Positions 43,867-53,464 of a stretch of 64,000 bases of DNA are shown piece by piece (positions within the stretch are counted from its first letter, which is position 1; every line of letters starts with the position of its first letter). Source of the DNA: Chitinophaga niastensis (GTDB taxonomy: Bacteria; Bacteroidota; Bacteroidia; Chitinophagales; Chitinophagaceae). The notes beneath the pieces were generated by a model, which worked only from the letters and a program-made list of their open reading frames with translations, was not told the origin of the DNA and ran no database searches. A program made the translations under genes and the position numbers. The DNA lies in contig NZ_PYAW01000001.1 of NCBI RefSeq assembly GCF_003014755.1, positions 1,178,001-1,242,000 of the forward strand, in the 5' to 3' direction.

Positions 43867-44355
43867 ATGCATTTAGAGTTCAGTTATAACAAGGGGGATG
43901 TGTTGCATGCATTGCGCTATCATTTTATGCGGAGGGGCGAGATTAAAGTCTTCCGCAACACGCTCGTCATCCTACTACTAGCTACTATTACCGGATACAT
44001 TTTCAGCGTAGTTACTACTGCAGCATTTACGGGCATCGCTATTATGGTATTGGTACTGGGCTGGGTATTCTGGTATCTCCTACCCGTTTCTATTTATAAT
44101 AAGGCCGCTACATTTAAAGATAGTATACACCTGAAATATTCAGATGAGGGACTACTTATCTCTACCCGCGCCAGTGAACATCAGCGGGCTATCAGCTGGA
44201 GTAATTTTTCGCAGGTAGTGGAAACCAAAAAATTCTTCTTCCTTTATCGGGACAAAAAAACCTTCTTTCTTATTCCTACCAGTGCTTTTAAAACACACGA
44301 GGCTTATGAAAATTTTGCCAGTATGTTGAAAGAGAAATTCACGAATTATAAGTAA
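43867..44355 (+). CDS. Small membrane protein with YcxB-like C-terminal domain
   Basis: 162 residues from ATG 43867; the longer frame upstream would overlap the previous gene. Two membrane spans at about 30-70 (TLVILLLATITGYIFSVVT and FTGIAIMVLVLGWVFWYLLP). The cytoplasmic end with IHLKYSDEGLLISTRASEHQRAISWSNFSQVVETKKFFFLYRDKKTFFLIP matches the YcxB-like pattern. Function unknown. Confidence 0.75.
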   Translation: MHLEFSYNKGDVLHALRYHFMRRGEIKVFRNTLVILLLATITGYIFSVVTTAAFTGIAIMVLVLGWVFWYLLPVSIYNKAATFKDSIHLKYSDEGLLISTRASEHQRAISWSNFSQVVETKKFFFLYRDKKTFFLIPTSAFKTHEAYENFASMLKEKFTNYK

Positions 44356-44393
44356 TGTGCTGTATAGTTGAAGGCCTTCGGCCTTCCCTTCGC

Positions 44394-45110
44394 TTATAAA
44401 TCTAATGTGTGAAACACGCTGAAATGCAGGATATGATTCATTGTTTTAGCACCGGAGGTTACCTGCACCAATTGATTCATATACCCGATATCTACTTTCA
44501 GATTAGATTTGATCTGATAGCCAAACGCCACCAGAAAACGGTTTTGATCGAAGAGCAGATTGCTGATATCATTTCCCCACAGATTCAAAAAAACTTCTTC
44601 CTGTAAGGCTACATAAAAAGGTGTTGCACTTTTTTTATGTTTGATGGGCATTTGTGTGCGGTTGAAATAACGGGCGCGGTTGCCATATTTCCAATCGCCT
44701 ATAGCATGCGCTGTATCTGGGGCAGTGGGTTGTGCTACCCAGCGCTGTTCCAGCCGGACACGGTGGGTCATATTGAGCCTGGCAGACTTGTGGATATATT
44801 GTTCGAAGATACGCTGTTCCGGTAACCAGGAATTGCTTACCCCATTATAGGTGGGTACATAGGCATAGCCCAATAACATATGATCCTGCTTAGTGATGGA
44901 ATATTGTAATCCACCACGCATCAGCAACTGGCCTTTGTTGCTGATACCATCTCTCAAACGTAATTGCACATCAAAAGGGATGGCCCATTTACTATTGAGT
45001 TTCATGGTGCCAAAATAAGTATACCAATGTTGATAAGCTTGTGTTGTGTTTTGTGCTGATACAAAACGGGTAATAGCCAGAAAGGCCATTGCCAGCAGTA
45101 CTTTCCTCAT
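44394..45110 (-). CDS. DUF2490-family outer-membrane protein
   Basis: 238 residues. Signal peptide MRKVLLAMAFLAITRFVSAQ, then strands of the DUF2490 pattern (YQHWYTYFGTMKLNSKWAIPFDVQLRLRD, MLLGYAYVPTY, RLEQRWV, RVALQEEVFLNLWG-like) typical of a beta-barrel. Function unknown; the family is widespread in Bacteroidota. Convergent with the preceding gene. Confidence 0.82.
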   Translation of the reverse strand: MRKVLLAMAFLAITRFVSAQNTTQAYQHWYTYFGTMKLNSKWAIPFDVQLRLRDGISNKGQLLMRGGLQYSITKQDHMLLGYAYVPTYNGVSNSWLPEQRIFEQYIHKSARLNMTHRVRLEQRWVAQPTAPDTAHAIGDWKYGNRARYFNRTQMPIKHKKSATPFYVALQEEVFLNLWGNDISNLLFDQNRFLVAFGYQIKSNLKVDIGYMNQLVQVTSGAKTMNHILHFSVFHTLDL

Positions 45111-45170
45111 AATCGCTGAATATAGGTGGGGTTAAAGATAAATAATCAGCAGGAAAAATAAGATCCGGGA

Positions 45171-45201
45171 TAAAAAAGAAAGCGCCTGCAGAAGCAGGCG
45201 C
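45171..45201 (-). terminator. Terminator of the susCD operon
   Basis: On the minus strand GCGCCTGC pairs with GCAGGCGC around TTCT, then TTTCTTTTTTA. It lies about 37 bases past the susD stop. Confidence 0.88.
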
Positions 45202-45237
45202 CGGTAGATTGTTGTTTAGCTATAGTTGATTGTTGTA

Positions 45238-46731
45238 TCAAAATTTATTATACCAAAGCATAGTGCCTTTGGTATCTCCGCCAATAGCAGCTGCAGCTGC
45301 GTTATAACTGGCCGTATTCTGCGTTTGTTCAGATTGCAGATATGTTAACCGGAAAGGCACCATTTTTACACTGGCATCCAATGAACCGGATACCGGTGTA
45401 ATGAAAAGAGGGGCGCCGCCTGGTTTATTGAATTTCAGCCTGGTTCTTTCAAACCATGCCTGGAAGCCTTGTGGATAAAGGGCTAACCATTTCTGTGTAC
45501 CTATCACATTCCTCCAATCTGCTGCTACATAAGGCACTCCTGCTATATAAGTCTGGATACCTGCATCGGTGATGTTCGTATTGCTGGTGAGCAGGCGCCA
45601 GTAATTGATAGATGCTTTTATCCCATTTGTGTAATGTGTGGCAGCATCCCCTACATTCATACCACGGGCTGCTGCTTCTGCAAGGATAAATTCTACTTCA
45701 GGATAGCCCATCAGGATGCCCGGCATTGTAGCGCTGTAAATTTGTTTGCCAGGATATGAGTAATGCGTTTGTGACAGACGGCCTTTATCTGAGGCTGCCA
45801 GGCCATATGGCATCCCTTTAATTGTATCATCGTCGTGTGAAGGACGGGCATATATTCCCAAACGTGGATCATTTACACTCTTCATGTAATCAACCAGTGT
45901 AGTGCTTACAAAGAAGTCAGCAATCTCCCGCTCTGTATCATTCAATGGGAATTTATTAGGTGCTGCATTCAGATACAGCAACTGTGCATTTTCAAGGTTG
46001 CTGCTGATAGCATCCTTGTAATGCGCTTCAATGATCTGTTTTGCTTTTGTTGGATTTGCATCCGACATACGAATAGCCATACGAAGCATCAGGGAATGCG
46101 CCAGTTTTTTCCATTTCAATACGTTGCCATTGTAAATAATATCACCGGCATTAAAACTGGTTTGTGCAGTGTCCAGTACATTTATTTGTGCCTGCAGCGT
46201 ATCGAGCAGGGAATTATAAATGGTTTGCGCATCATCGTATTTAGGTGTGATGTTGGTGGTGGACTGGAATGCCTGGGAATAAGGAATATTGCCATAAGTA
46301 TCGGCGAGGATCTGATAGATCCAGGCACTGGTAATTTTAGCAATCGCATTTTGATTGGCTTTACCCGGCTCGTTTATTTTTGCATTGTTTTGTTTTACCA
46401 GGTCGTCCAGGTTGTGCAATGAAATCCGGTATAAATTATTCCACAAAGTAGCGTTGTTACCTTCATCCAGTTGATACTGACTATCATTTGTTCTGGAATT
46501 ACCTGACCAGAATTGCGCATAATGCATGGCTATGTAACCATTTTGCAAACCACTGTACAACACATCCATCGTGGATTTTTGTGCACCAGTGAGTAAGTAC
46601 TGTGGATCAGCAGTAGTGGGCTTTGTTGGGTCGTGATTTATCTCATCCAATTTTTTACAGCTGCTAATAGCCACGGAAGCCAGTAAAAGAAGAACACTGC
46701 TATATTTTAAAATCTTTTTAGTCATCTTCAC
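45238..46731 (-). CDS. SusD/RagB-family nutrient-binding lipoprotein
   Basis: 497 residues. Lipoprotein signal ending LLLASVAISSC, then the SusD-like fold of the SusD-like_2 type (HDPTKPTTADPQYLLTGAQKSTMD, IAKITSAWIYQILADTYGNIPYSQAF, KKLAHSLMLRMAIRMSD, GYPEVEFILAEAAARG, ARTRL-like FERTRLKFNKPGGAP). It works with the SusC partner, whose stop is 5 bases upstream, to capture glycans or peptides at the cell surface. Ligand not readable. Confidence 0.93.
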   Translation of the reverse strand: MKMTKKILKYSSVLLLLASVAISSCKKLDEINHDPTKPTTADPQYLLTGAQKSTMDVLYSGLQNGYIAMHYAQFWSGNSRTNDSQYQLDEGNNATLWNNLYRISLHNLDDLVKQNNAKINEPGKANQNAIAKITSAWIYQILADTYGNIPYSQAFQSTTNITPKYDDAQTIYNSLLDTLQAQINVLDTAQTSFNAGDIIYNGNVLKWKKLAHSLMLRMAIRMSDANPTKAKQIIEAHYKDAISSNLENAQLLYLNAAPNKFPLNDTEREIADFFVSTTLVDYMKSVNDPRLGIYARPSHDDDTIKGMPYGLAASDKGRLSQTHYSYPGKQIYSATMPGILMGYPEVEFILAEAAARGMNVGDAATHYTNGIKASINYWRLLTSNTNITDAGIQTYIAGVPYVAADWRNVIGTQKWLALYPQGFQAWFERTRLKFNKPGGAPLFITPVSGSLDASVKMVPFRLTYLQSEQTQNTASYNAAAAAIGGDTKGTMLWYNKF

Positions 46732-46736
46732 AAAAT

Positions 46737-49700
46737 TTAGAATGATACATTCAGGTTTAAACCATAAGACCGTAGTGAGGGTAATGCACCACCTTCAATT
46801 CCCTGCACGTTGGAAGAGGAATTGAGGATATTAGCAGGATCCACATTAGGCGCATTTGACTTGATCAGCCACAGGTTACGGCCATACAGGGAAAGGCGCG
46901 CACGCTGAGCGCGGATCTTTTTGTACCATGATTCCGGCAGGTTGTAACCAATTTTTGCTTCTCTCAGGTAGATGTAGCTTGCATCGTAGAGGTTAGCTCT
47001 GCTGATCTGATTTCCACCATTGTAGTTGAAGTGATCCTGCGCAGAAATGTTAGTTGTATTCTGATGACCATCTTTTGTAACACCAGGTACGACGATCCCA
47101 TTTTCCCGGATACCATCTGCTACTGTGCTTTCCAGTAAGCCTGACTTGTTGCCGTAGAGGTTTGTGTAAGAAAAGAAATTTCCACCGTGCTGGAAGTCAA
47201 CCAGCGCTGACAGGTAAAATCCTTTATAAGAGAACGTATTGGTGATACCGCCCACATAATCAGGATAAGCGTTGCCAATAGGTTTAACCTCACTGGGTAC
47301 GTAGCGGCCCAGGCTATCTACCAGTTTTTGACCATTCACGTAAGTGTAATCAGTGCCCCGGATTGTTCCCAGCGGCTCTCCTACCTGCGCTACTACAGAT
47401 ACTTTCTGTGTGCGGCGGTCTGTACCGAAGGTCAATATTGGTAAGGAGGTATGGTATTGAGCAATATCGAGATTCAACAGTTTGTTGCGATTGAAAGAAA
47501 TATTAGCGTTGATATCCCAGCGGAAGCCACTTCTCAGGCGTATTGGGTTCAGGTTTAAGCCTATTTCCACTCCTTTGTTTTCTACACTGCCACCATTTAC
47601 ATAAGCACTGGTAAATCCGGTAGCAGTAGGCATTGCCAGCGAAATGATCTGGTCTTTAGTAGTGCGTCTGTAATAGGTTAAATCCAGTCCTACGCGATTG
47701 TCCAGGAATTTCAGTTCTACTCCTGTTTCAATTTCTGTAGTACGTTCCGGTTTAAGGTCTTTGTTATATAAAGTTGCAGAAAACTGGGAAACCGGATTAC
47801 TACCGAATGGTGGTACAAAGTCGTAGGTATTATAGATGCGATAAGGATCGGCATCGTTACCTACCGCTGCGAGACTACCTCTTACTTTACCAAATGACAG
47901 CCATTTCCAATTTTTCAGCAGGTCTGAGAATACAAAAGAAAGGGAGGCAGACGGATAGAAGTATTGATTGTTACCCTTTACCAATGTGGAGCTCCAGTCG
48001 CTGCGGCCGGTCAGGTCCAGGAACAGCAGGTTTTTGTATCCGAGATTGGCAGTAGCAAAGGCGGAATTAATCTGTTTTTCGTAGAATTCATCAATTGCCT
48101 GTGCGGGTTGCAAGGAGTTATTAAGATTGTATACATCTTTAGTGATAAGACCACCTACAGTGCTTCCGCCGGTAGTTGTCCACTGGCGGTGCATGATGTT
48201 TCCGCCTACAGTTGCATTCAGCTGGAAGTCTGTTCCAAAATTCTTTTTGATATCTGCTGTTACCTGGTAGTTCATTTCGCGGGAGGTGCGGATACGTTTG
48301 ATGTAACCACCTATGAGGTAATCTTTCGCTGTTCTTTCCTGTTCCAGTGTGTTATAGTCATCCATGAATACGCGGCCGGTAAAGGAGAGCCATTTGGTAG
48401 CATCTACGTCCACTCCGGCATAACCAAAGAGACGGTTGCGGCTATCTGTTTCATAATCCATATACCTGTTCCAGTATGGGCCGTTGCTGGATGAGAGAGA
48501 GGGATCGTTCCATGCTTTACGGTTCCACGAGATCTGAGAGCCGTCATCGTATTTGTATCTTTTTTCCATATCAAGGTCCAGCTGACGCTGACCATACATA
48601 GTAAATTGCAACGTTGGATTTGGACCCGTGAAGCCGGTACCAGGACGGGCGGTTGCCTTTAATGCACTGTAGTTCATGGAAGCTACTGCTCTTACCCCTT
48701 TGGTGAGTTCGTAATTACCATTAAACGAAAGATTGTTACGATTGATAGAAGAATTAGGCAGCACAAAGGTTTGGTTCATATTGCCATAAGACAAACGGAA
48801 ACCACCTTTATCGTTGGAGCCTCCCATGGAGATATTGTTAGTGAGTGTAAATCCGGTTCTGTAAAAATCTTTTACATTATCAGGCTGAGATGACCACGGC
48901 GCTGTTTTTCCGAAGTAGGGATTATTTTTATTTTTATCCCATGACCAATAAGGGCGCACCATGCGGCCATCCAGTTTAGGTCCCCAGGATTCATCCACTG
49001 CATACTGTGTCATCAGGTCATAGCGTCCTTTGCCATTGTTATCATCGTAAGTAGCGCTTTGTTCATTTAGGAATCCTTCCGGGTTTTTGTTATAGTAGAG
49101 GGTGTCGAATTTTCCACCGCTACCACCACCGTATTGGTTCTGGTATTTAGGTAATACAGCTACCTGGTCTACCTGTGCATTGATGCTATAAGTAACACCA
49201 ATACCTTTTTCGTTATCAGGACGTTTTTTTGTGGTAATCAGCAATACACCGTTAGCGCCGCGACTACCATACAGTGCTGTTGCAGCTGCTCCTTTCAGTA
49301 CAGATATATTTTCAATGTCTTCAGGGTTGATATCCTGGAGAGGGCTACCAAAATCATAGCCACCACCACCGTTGAGCTGACCGCCCTGGTTGGTGCTGTT
49401 ATTCATCATGGGTACGCCGTCCAGTACAAAAAAGGCATTATTATCTCCCAAAATTGATTTTACACCTCGGATGGTGATTTTGGTAGAACCTCCCATAGAA
49501 CCTGTATTGGTATTGATCTGCACCCCAGGTACTTTACCGGTTAATGCATTTACGAAGTTCACTTCTTTAGCTTCCTGTACTGCATTGCCGGCTACTTCCG
49601 ACATTGCGTAGCCAACAGAGCGGGGATTCTTTTTAATACCCAAAGCAGTTACCACCACTTCACCCAATACTTTTTTAGTAGCGCTGGAAGGAACGAGGGT

Positions 49701-50177
49701 GACAGCCAGTGGTCCTCTTTTCTCAACAGGAATGGTTTGTTCACCAAAAGTAGGTGCTGTAATAAGGATTGTATCTCTCATACCTGCCTTGATGGTGAAG
49801 TTGCCTGTGGGGTCTGCCAGTGCATTTAATTTGGTGGTTTTATTACGGATAATAGCGCCAGGAATAGGTGTCCCTTTATCATCTTTCACTGTACCTGTAA
49901 GGGAGAATTTTCCTATTTCACTTTTAGCAGTAGTGGCATCCGGAGGAAGGATCAATGCGGTATCTTCTTTAGGTTTGACCGCTGTTTTGGGTGTAGTATC
50001 CTGCTTTTGTTTGATATCAGTGTTGGCGGCAGCGGGTTTAATTACTACCGGAACAGTAGTATCAGCTTGCAGTTTTTTTGTGGGAAGATACCCTTCGGGT
50101 TTTGCGTATGCGCTGCTGGAGGTATAGCAGAAAAAGGCATAGCACAGCCCCGACCAGGCTAGTACATGGCTTCTCAT
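46737..50177 (-). CDS. SusC/RagA-family TonB-dependent receptor
   Basis: 1146 residues from ATG 50177, chosen because the signal peptide RSHVLAWSGLCYAFFCYTSSSAYA starts there. A Pro/Lys/Thr-rich linker, a carboxypeptidase-regulatory-like domain (FSLTGTVKDDKGTPIPGAIIRNKTTKLNA), the plug (KEVNFVNALTGKVPGVQINTNTG, YGSRGANGVLLITTKK) and a 22-strand barrel follow. It imports the ligand caught by SusD using TonB energy. It and susD form one operon; no sensor, sigma/anti-sigma or glycoside hydrolase is adjacent. An inverted repeat lies just upstream. Confidence 0.94.
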   Translation of the reverse strand: MRSHVLAWSGLCYAFFCYTSSSAYAKPEGYLPTKKLQADTTVPVVIKPAAANTDIKQKQDTTPKTAVKPKEDTALILPPDATTAKSEIGKFSLTGTVKDDKGTPIPGAIIRNKTTKLNALADPTGNFTIKAGMRDTILITAPTFGEQTIPVEKRGPLAVTLVPSSATKKVLGEVVVTALGIKKNPRSVGYAMSEVAGNAVQEAKEVNFVNALTGKVPGVQINTNTGSMGGSTKITIRGVKSILGDNNAFFVLDGVPMMNNSTNQGGQLNGGGGYDFGSPLQDINPEDIENISVLKGAAATALYGSRGANGVLLITTKKRPDNEKGIGVTYSINAQVDQVAVLPKYQNQYGGGSGGKFDTLYYNKNPEGFLNEQSATYDDNNGKGRYDLMTQYAVDESWGPKLDGRMVRPYWSWDKNKNNPYFGKTAPWSSQPDNVKDFYRTGFTLTNNISMGGSNDKGGFRLSYGNMNQTFVLPNSSINRNNLSFNGNYELTKGVRAVASMNYSALKATARPGTGFTGPNPTLQFTMYGQRQLDLDMEKRYKYDDGSQISWNRKAWNDPSLSSSNGPYWNRYMDYETDSRNRLFGYAGVDVDATKWLSFTGRVFMDDYNTLEQERTAKDYLIGGYIKRIRTSREMNYQVTADIKKNFGTDFQLNATVGGNIMHRQWTTTGGSTVGGLITKDVYNLNNSLQPAQAIDEFYEKQINSAFATANLGYKNLLFLDLTGRSDWSSTLVKGNNQYFYPSASLSFVFSDLLKNWKWLSFGKVRGSLAAVGNDADPYRIYNTYDFVPPFGSNPVSQFSATLYNKDLKPERTTEIETGVELKFLDNRVGLDLTYYRRTTKDQIISLAMPTATGFTSAYVNGGSVENKGVEIGLNLNPIRLRSGFRWDINANISFNRNKLLNLDIAQYHTSLPILTFGTDRRTQKVSVVAQVGEPLGTIRGTDYTYVNGQKLVDSLGRYVPSEVKPIGNAYPDYVGGITNTFSYKGFYLSALVDFQHGGNFFSYTNLYGNKSGLLESTVADGIRENGIVVPGVTKDGHQNTTNISAQDHFNYNGGNQISRANLYDASYIYLREAKIGYNLPESWYKKIRAQRARLSLYGRNLWLIKSNAPNVDPANILNSSSNVQGIEGGALPSLRSYGLNLNVSF

Positions 50178-50233
50178 GGTATTATGAAAGATTTGGTTAC
50201 AAATTTTTTGGACAGTATTCTTATCTTGTCTAC

Positions 50234-50262
50234 AGTTATATTGAGTCTCCATCAATATAACT
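50234..50262. promoter_or_regulatory. Inverted repeat upstream of susC
   Basis: Perfect 11-base arms AGTTATATTGA / TCAATATAACT around 7 bases, 57-85 bases before the susC ATG. It is a possible operator or leader hairpin for the susCD operon. Confidence 0.5.
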
Positions 50263-50309
50263 ATACAATCAAAAGGCCTTCTACAATGGGTTGCAGCGGG
50301 AAAAAAATA

Positions 50310-50756
50310 CTATTTCAGGTTTTTCCTCATTTCGTAGTGTGGAATGCCTACTTCTGTAAATTCTTCTCCACATGTTTCATATCCCAGCTTCAGGTAGAAG
50401 CCAGTGGCTTCTTTGCGGGCATGCATGGTGAGTATCTTAAAGCCGTTGCTGACAGCAAATTGTTCTGCAAACATCAAAATTTCTCTTCCGATACCTTTGC
50501 CCTGCAATAGTGGGGATACTGCCATTTGTCGCAGTTGTACAGTGTATTCGTTTATGGGTGTAAGAATACAACCACCTGCCAGCAATGAATTTTCTGTTGT
50601 TTGTGTAAAGCCAGCAATGAAAATATCATTCATTTCCTGCTGTAGCTGTTCCGCTGAAAACGTTAGCCCCAGGGGTTTGCGTAATACTTCATTGCGAAGA
50701 TCCAACATTGTGTGATAGTCACAACTACCGTATTCGAGTATACGAAAATCAAGCAT
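50310..50756 (-). CDS. GNAT-family N-acetyltransferase
   Basis: 148 residues. The acetyl-CoA signature is QLRQMAVSPLLQGKGIGREILMFAEQFA, with MHARKEATGFYLKLGYETCGEEF after it. The pattern is close to ElaA-like proteins. Target unknown. Confidence 0.88.
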   Translation of the reverse strand: MLDFRILEYGSCDYHTMLDLRNEVLRKPLGLTFSAEQLQQEMNDIFIAGFTQTTENSLLAGGCILTPINEYTVQLRQMAVSPLLQGKGIGREILMFAEQFAVSNGFKILTMHARKEATGFYLKLGYETCGEEFTEVGIPHYEMRKNLK

Positions 50757-50879
50757 ATTTGTTTATCAGTTTTTGTGTATTGCAAAAATACTTATTTGCG
50801 TTGGTGAGCGGTTTTTTCATCTTAGTTTGTCAGATAGGCCCACCTGTGCAGCATAAACAAATAGTTTGCCTGCAGAGGA

Positions 50880-51812
50880 TCAGGACGGTTGTTCGTTGAA
50901 GTAGTTCAGGATAAGTCTGTCGACAGATTTTACCTGTAACATATCATCGTGAATAGCGAGCGCATTGGGATGTGTATCTGAGCAGATCACTTTTTTAATG
51001 ATACCGCTTTTTTTAATTTTTTCGAAACCATTGCCCGCAAAGATGCCATGGGTGGTAATTACACAGATATCTTTTGCACCGGCATCATGATAAGATTCAG
51101 CAGCGTGAATAAGTGAGCCCCCGGTGCGGATCATATCGTCATAAATAATAACTATTTTATCTTTTACATCAGCGCTGATGGCAGTGATAGCGGTTTCATC
51201 ACCGGAGATGCGGCGTTTGAATACAAAAGCTGCCGGCACATGCAGATCGTTGGCCAGCGACTCTACCCATTTAGCACGGCCCGCATCAGTGCTGGCGAGC
51301 ACAAAAGGTTCGCCTGCAGCGAGTTCCAGCGCAGCTTCCTTTACAAAATCCTTTGCGTATAAATGAACAGGACGAATATCGTTTTCAAAATACCAGGTGA
51401 TACCATCTACATGCAGGTCTATCATCACGATCCTGTTACCACGTGAGGTATTGGGAAGAGAAGAAAACAATACCGCGCGTGTTTTGGCTTTTACGATCTC
51501 CCCATATTTAACAGCCCGCTCCATAGTGGAATAACCAAAGAAAGGAATCACAATGGTGAGAGAGTGTGCCCCCAGCTGAATACAGCCACTTGCCAGATCA
51601 TATAATTCCAGGGTTTCTTTATCATCGATAGTGCCACCTATCAGTATCACTTCTTTGTTACTCACATTACTCATTATGCGGTGATAATGTTCCCCATCGG
51701 GAAAATCACGTATGTCCAGCTCACCATTTTCCCAGTTTGGGGCGGCAATTGACAGTATACGATCCTTCAGGTACTGATAATGTTGCGTAGCAAAAATGAT
51801 TTTCTGTGGCAT
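50880..51812 (-). CDS. Ribose-phosphate pyrophosphokinase-like protein
   Basis: 310 residues. Makes PRPP from ribose-5-phosphate and ATP. Visible: IRDFPDGEHYHRIMSNV, IPFFGYSTMERAVKYGEIVKAKTRA, flexible-loop FKRRISGDET, PRPP loop VIIYDDMIRTGGSLIHAAESYH and the C-terminal THGIFAGNGFEKI. It is a divergent form: the N-terminal loop and part of the active site differ from the usual bacterial PrsA, so it is probably a paralogue of a main PrsA elsewhere, or a related phosphoribosyl enzyme. Confidence 0.82.
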   Translation of the reverse strand: MPQKIIFATQHYQYLKDRILSIAAPNWENGELDIRDFPDGEHYHRIMSNVSNKEVILIGGTIDDKETLELYDLASGCIQLGAHSLTIVIPFFGYSTMERAVKYGEIVKAKTRAVLFSSLPNTSRGNRIVMIDLHVDGITWYFENDIRPVHLYAKDFVKEAALELAAGEPFVLASTDAGRAKWVESLANDLHVPAAFVFKRRISGDETAITAISADVKDKIVIIYDDMIRTGGSLIHAAESYHDAGAKDICVITTHGIFAGNGFEKIKKSGIIKKVICSDTHPNALAIHDDMLQVKSVDRLILNYFNEQPS

Positions 51813-51949
51813 GTTTTTTACAAGATAAATCGTGATAATCGTAAAAATAAGCGATTGAAAGGATATTTATAAGGTTGATAATTAATAATTTTGTGCCCGA
51901 GCACTAACTTTTCTACCCTTTTTTAACTTTTCATTTGCGGGCGGAACAT

Positions 51950-51957
51950 TAAATTTG
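51950..51957 (+). promoter_or_regulatory. -7 box
   Basis: TAAATTTG matches TAnnTTTG, 17 bases before the ATG at 51975. Confidence 0.4.
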
Positions 51958-51974
51958 GAGGCATTACTATATTC

Positions 51975-52721
51975 ATGATTCGTTTAACAGCATATATCGG
52001 AGCACTGTTTTTTTTCTTTTTCATTAGCCTGCAGGACACACTGGCACAGGTGCGGTTATCTGGTATGGTAGCGGATCAGGATTCTAAAACGGGATTACCC
52101 TTTGTTTCTATTGTAAACAAAAGAACAATGACAGGCACTCTCAGCAACGAGAGTGGTCGTTTTTATATTGAGGCTATGCCTGGTGATACACTGGAGTTTT
52201 CTATGCTGAGTTACGCGCAAAAGAACCTGGTAGTGCCCGGTATGTCATCATCGCAGGATGTGTACATGCAAAGGCGCCTGTTTGAATTGCAGGGTGTTAA
52301 TGTGAAAGGGAAGAACTATCGGAATGACTCCATGGCCCTACGTGATGAATACGGCCGGTATTTTAACTACCACAAGCCCGGTGCGATGGATGTATTGAAA
52401 ACACTGCCGGCGAGTCCTATTACGGCGTTAACTTACCTGGTACCGAGCAAAATACGTAAGCACAAGGAGCAGTTTCATGAGCAACTGCTTTATTGGGAGA
52501 AAGAGAAATTTATTGACTATCGCTACTCACCGGAGCTGGTGGGTAAGATGACCAAGTTGCAAAGCCCCGAGCTGGACTCTTTCATGTATAGGTATCGTCC
52601 GGGATACCAGTTTCTGAATACTGCCTCGGAATATGATCTGCTGTTGTACATTAAACAATCTTTTGAAGAGTATCAGAAAACGAAGGTGGTGAGTAGGGAA
52701 GGGATTTCTCCGAGGAACTGA
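51975..52721 (+). CDS. Secreted carboxypeptidase-regulatory-like domain protein
   Basis: 248 residues. Signal peptide (YIGALFFFFFISLQDTLAQ), then a beta-sandwich of the CarboxypepD_reg-like type (VRLSGMVADQDSKTGLPFVSIVNKRTMTGTLSNESGRFYI) and a helical, charged C-terminal part of about 120 residues with no recognised fold. Such proteins are periplasmic or outer-membrane-linked in Bacteroidota. Function unknown. Strong terminator downstream. Confidence 0.8.
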   Translation: MIRLTAYIGALFFFFFISLQDTLAQVRLSGMVADQDSKTGLPFVSIVNKRTMTGTLSNESGRFYIEAMPGDTLEFSMLSYAQKNLVVPGMSSSQDVYMQRRLFELQGVNVKGKNYRNDSMALRDEYGRYFNYHKPGAMDVLKTLPASPITALTYLVPSKIRKHKEQFHEQLLYWEKEKFIDYRYSPELVGKMTKLQSPELDSFMYRYRPGYQFLNTASEYDLLLYIKQSFEEYQKTKVVSREGISPRN

Positions 52722-52738
52722 TTAACATAAATTTATTG

Positions 52739-52775
52739 TCGCGCCAGGGATTTTGTCCCTGGCGCGATTTTTTTT
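52739..52775 (+). terminator. Terminator, 12-pair GC stem
   Basis: TCGCGCCAGGGA / TCCCTGGCGCGA around TTTTG, followed by a run of T. Confidence 0.95.
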
Positions 52776-52867
52776 TGGAACAACAAATAACATCCGATAA
52801 AGTATTTATTATATATCATTTGTTTTTAGAACAAGTGGTCCTGCTGATTGAAGCGGCATTATGTTTT

Positions 52868-53323
52868 TTATTGAAGCGTATCCATTTTGGTGGCCGCACC
52901 TTTTTTCTCCGTTTGATCTTGTACCTTTCTCCATTCCTCCAAAGGGATAATGTCTCCCTGAATAGGCTCAAATACTTTAATAGTGCTGCAGTCGCTTTTA
53001 TCTACATAAAAATTGAAATAATTTTCTCTTCTGAATGTGTTTTCATATCCTGCCTGAAATTGATAATAATATCTGCCATCAATGGTATCTGTACTTACAA
53101 CATATGAAACATGTTGTTTATGATTGGAAATAGTATCGATCATCTTTTCTATTGCTATCAGCTCTGGTAGCATAGTAATTTTATGCAGCGCATCTGCTTC
53201 TGTACAGGTGCTTTTGATTGCGGTAGTTGTTGTGGTGCCGACTGGCGGCCCTGACTTGTTGGTGGATGGGCTAGATCCGCAGGATATGCAGAGAGAGAAG
53301 ATTAGGAATGATAAATATTTCAT
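52868..53323 (-). CDS. Small lipoprotein, last gene of the vgrG island
   Basis: 151 residues. Lipobox LCISC at about 11-15, then a Ser/Pro/Thr linker and a ~110-residue domain (IAIEKMIDTISNHKQHVSYVVSTDTIDGRYYYQFQAGYENTF, FNFYVDKSDCSTIKVFEPIQGDIIPLEEWRK). No family recognised. Same strand as and downstream of the peptidoglycan-active effector, so a periplasmic immunity role is possible. Confidence 0.65.
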   Translation of the reverse strand: MKYLSFLIFSLCISCGSSPSTNKSGPPVGTTTTTAIKSTCTEADALHKITMLPELIAIEKMIDTISNHKQHVSYVVSTDTIDGRYYYQFQAGYENTFRRENYFNFYVDKSDCSTIKVFEPIQGDIIPLEEWRKVQDQTEKKGAATKMDTLQ

Positions 53324-53464
53324 TTGCTGTGACTGTTTTTATCCCGGAATGTTTATCCCTTATTTAAATTATTTGGTACTGTTTATTTTTGCTTCAATTT
53401 CTTCGCCACAGCCATCATTATAACAACGGAATTTTCCGCCGGATAATGGAGCTGCCAGTATTTT

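Noticed and set aside
52736..53107. 123-codon plus-strand frame over the terminator and the small lipoprotein gene
   Set aside because: Begins inside a strong terminator hairpin and is antisense to a lipoprotein with a clear signal peptide.
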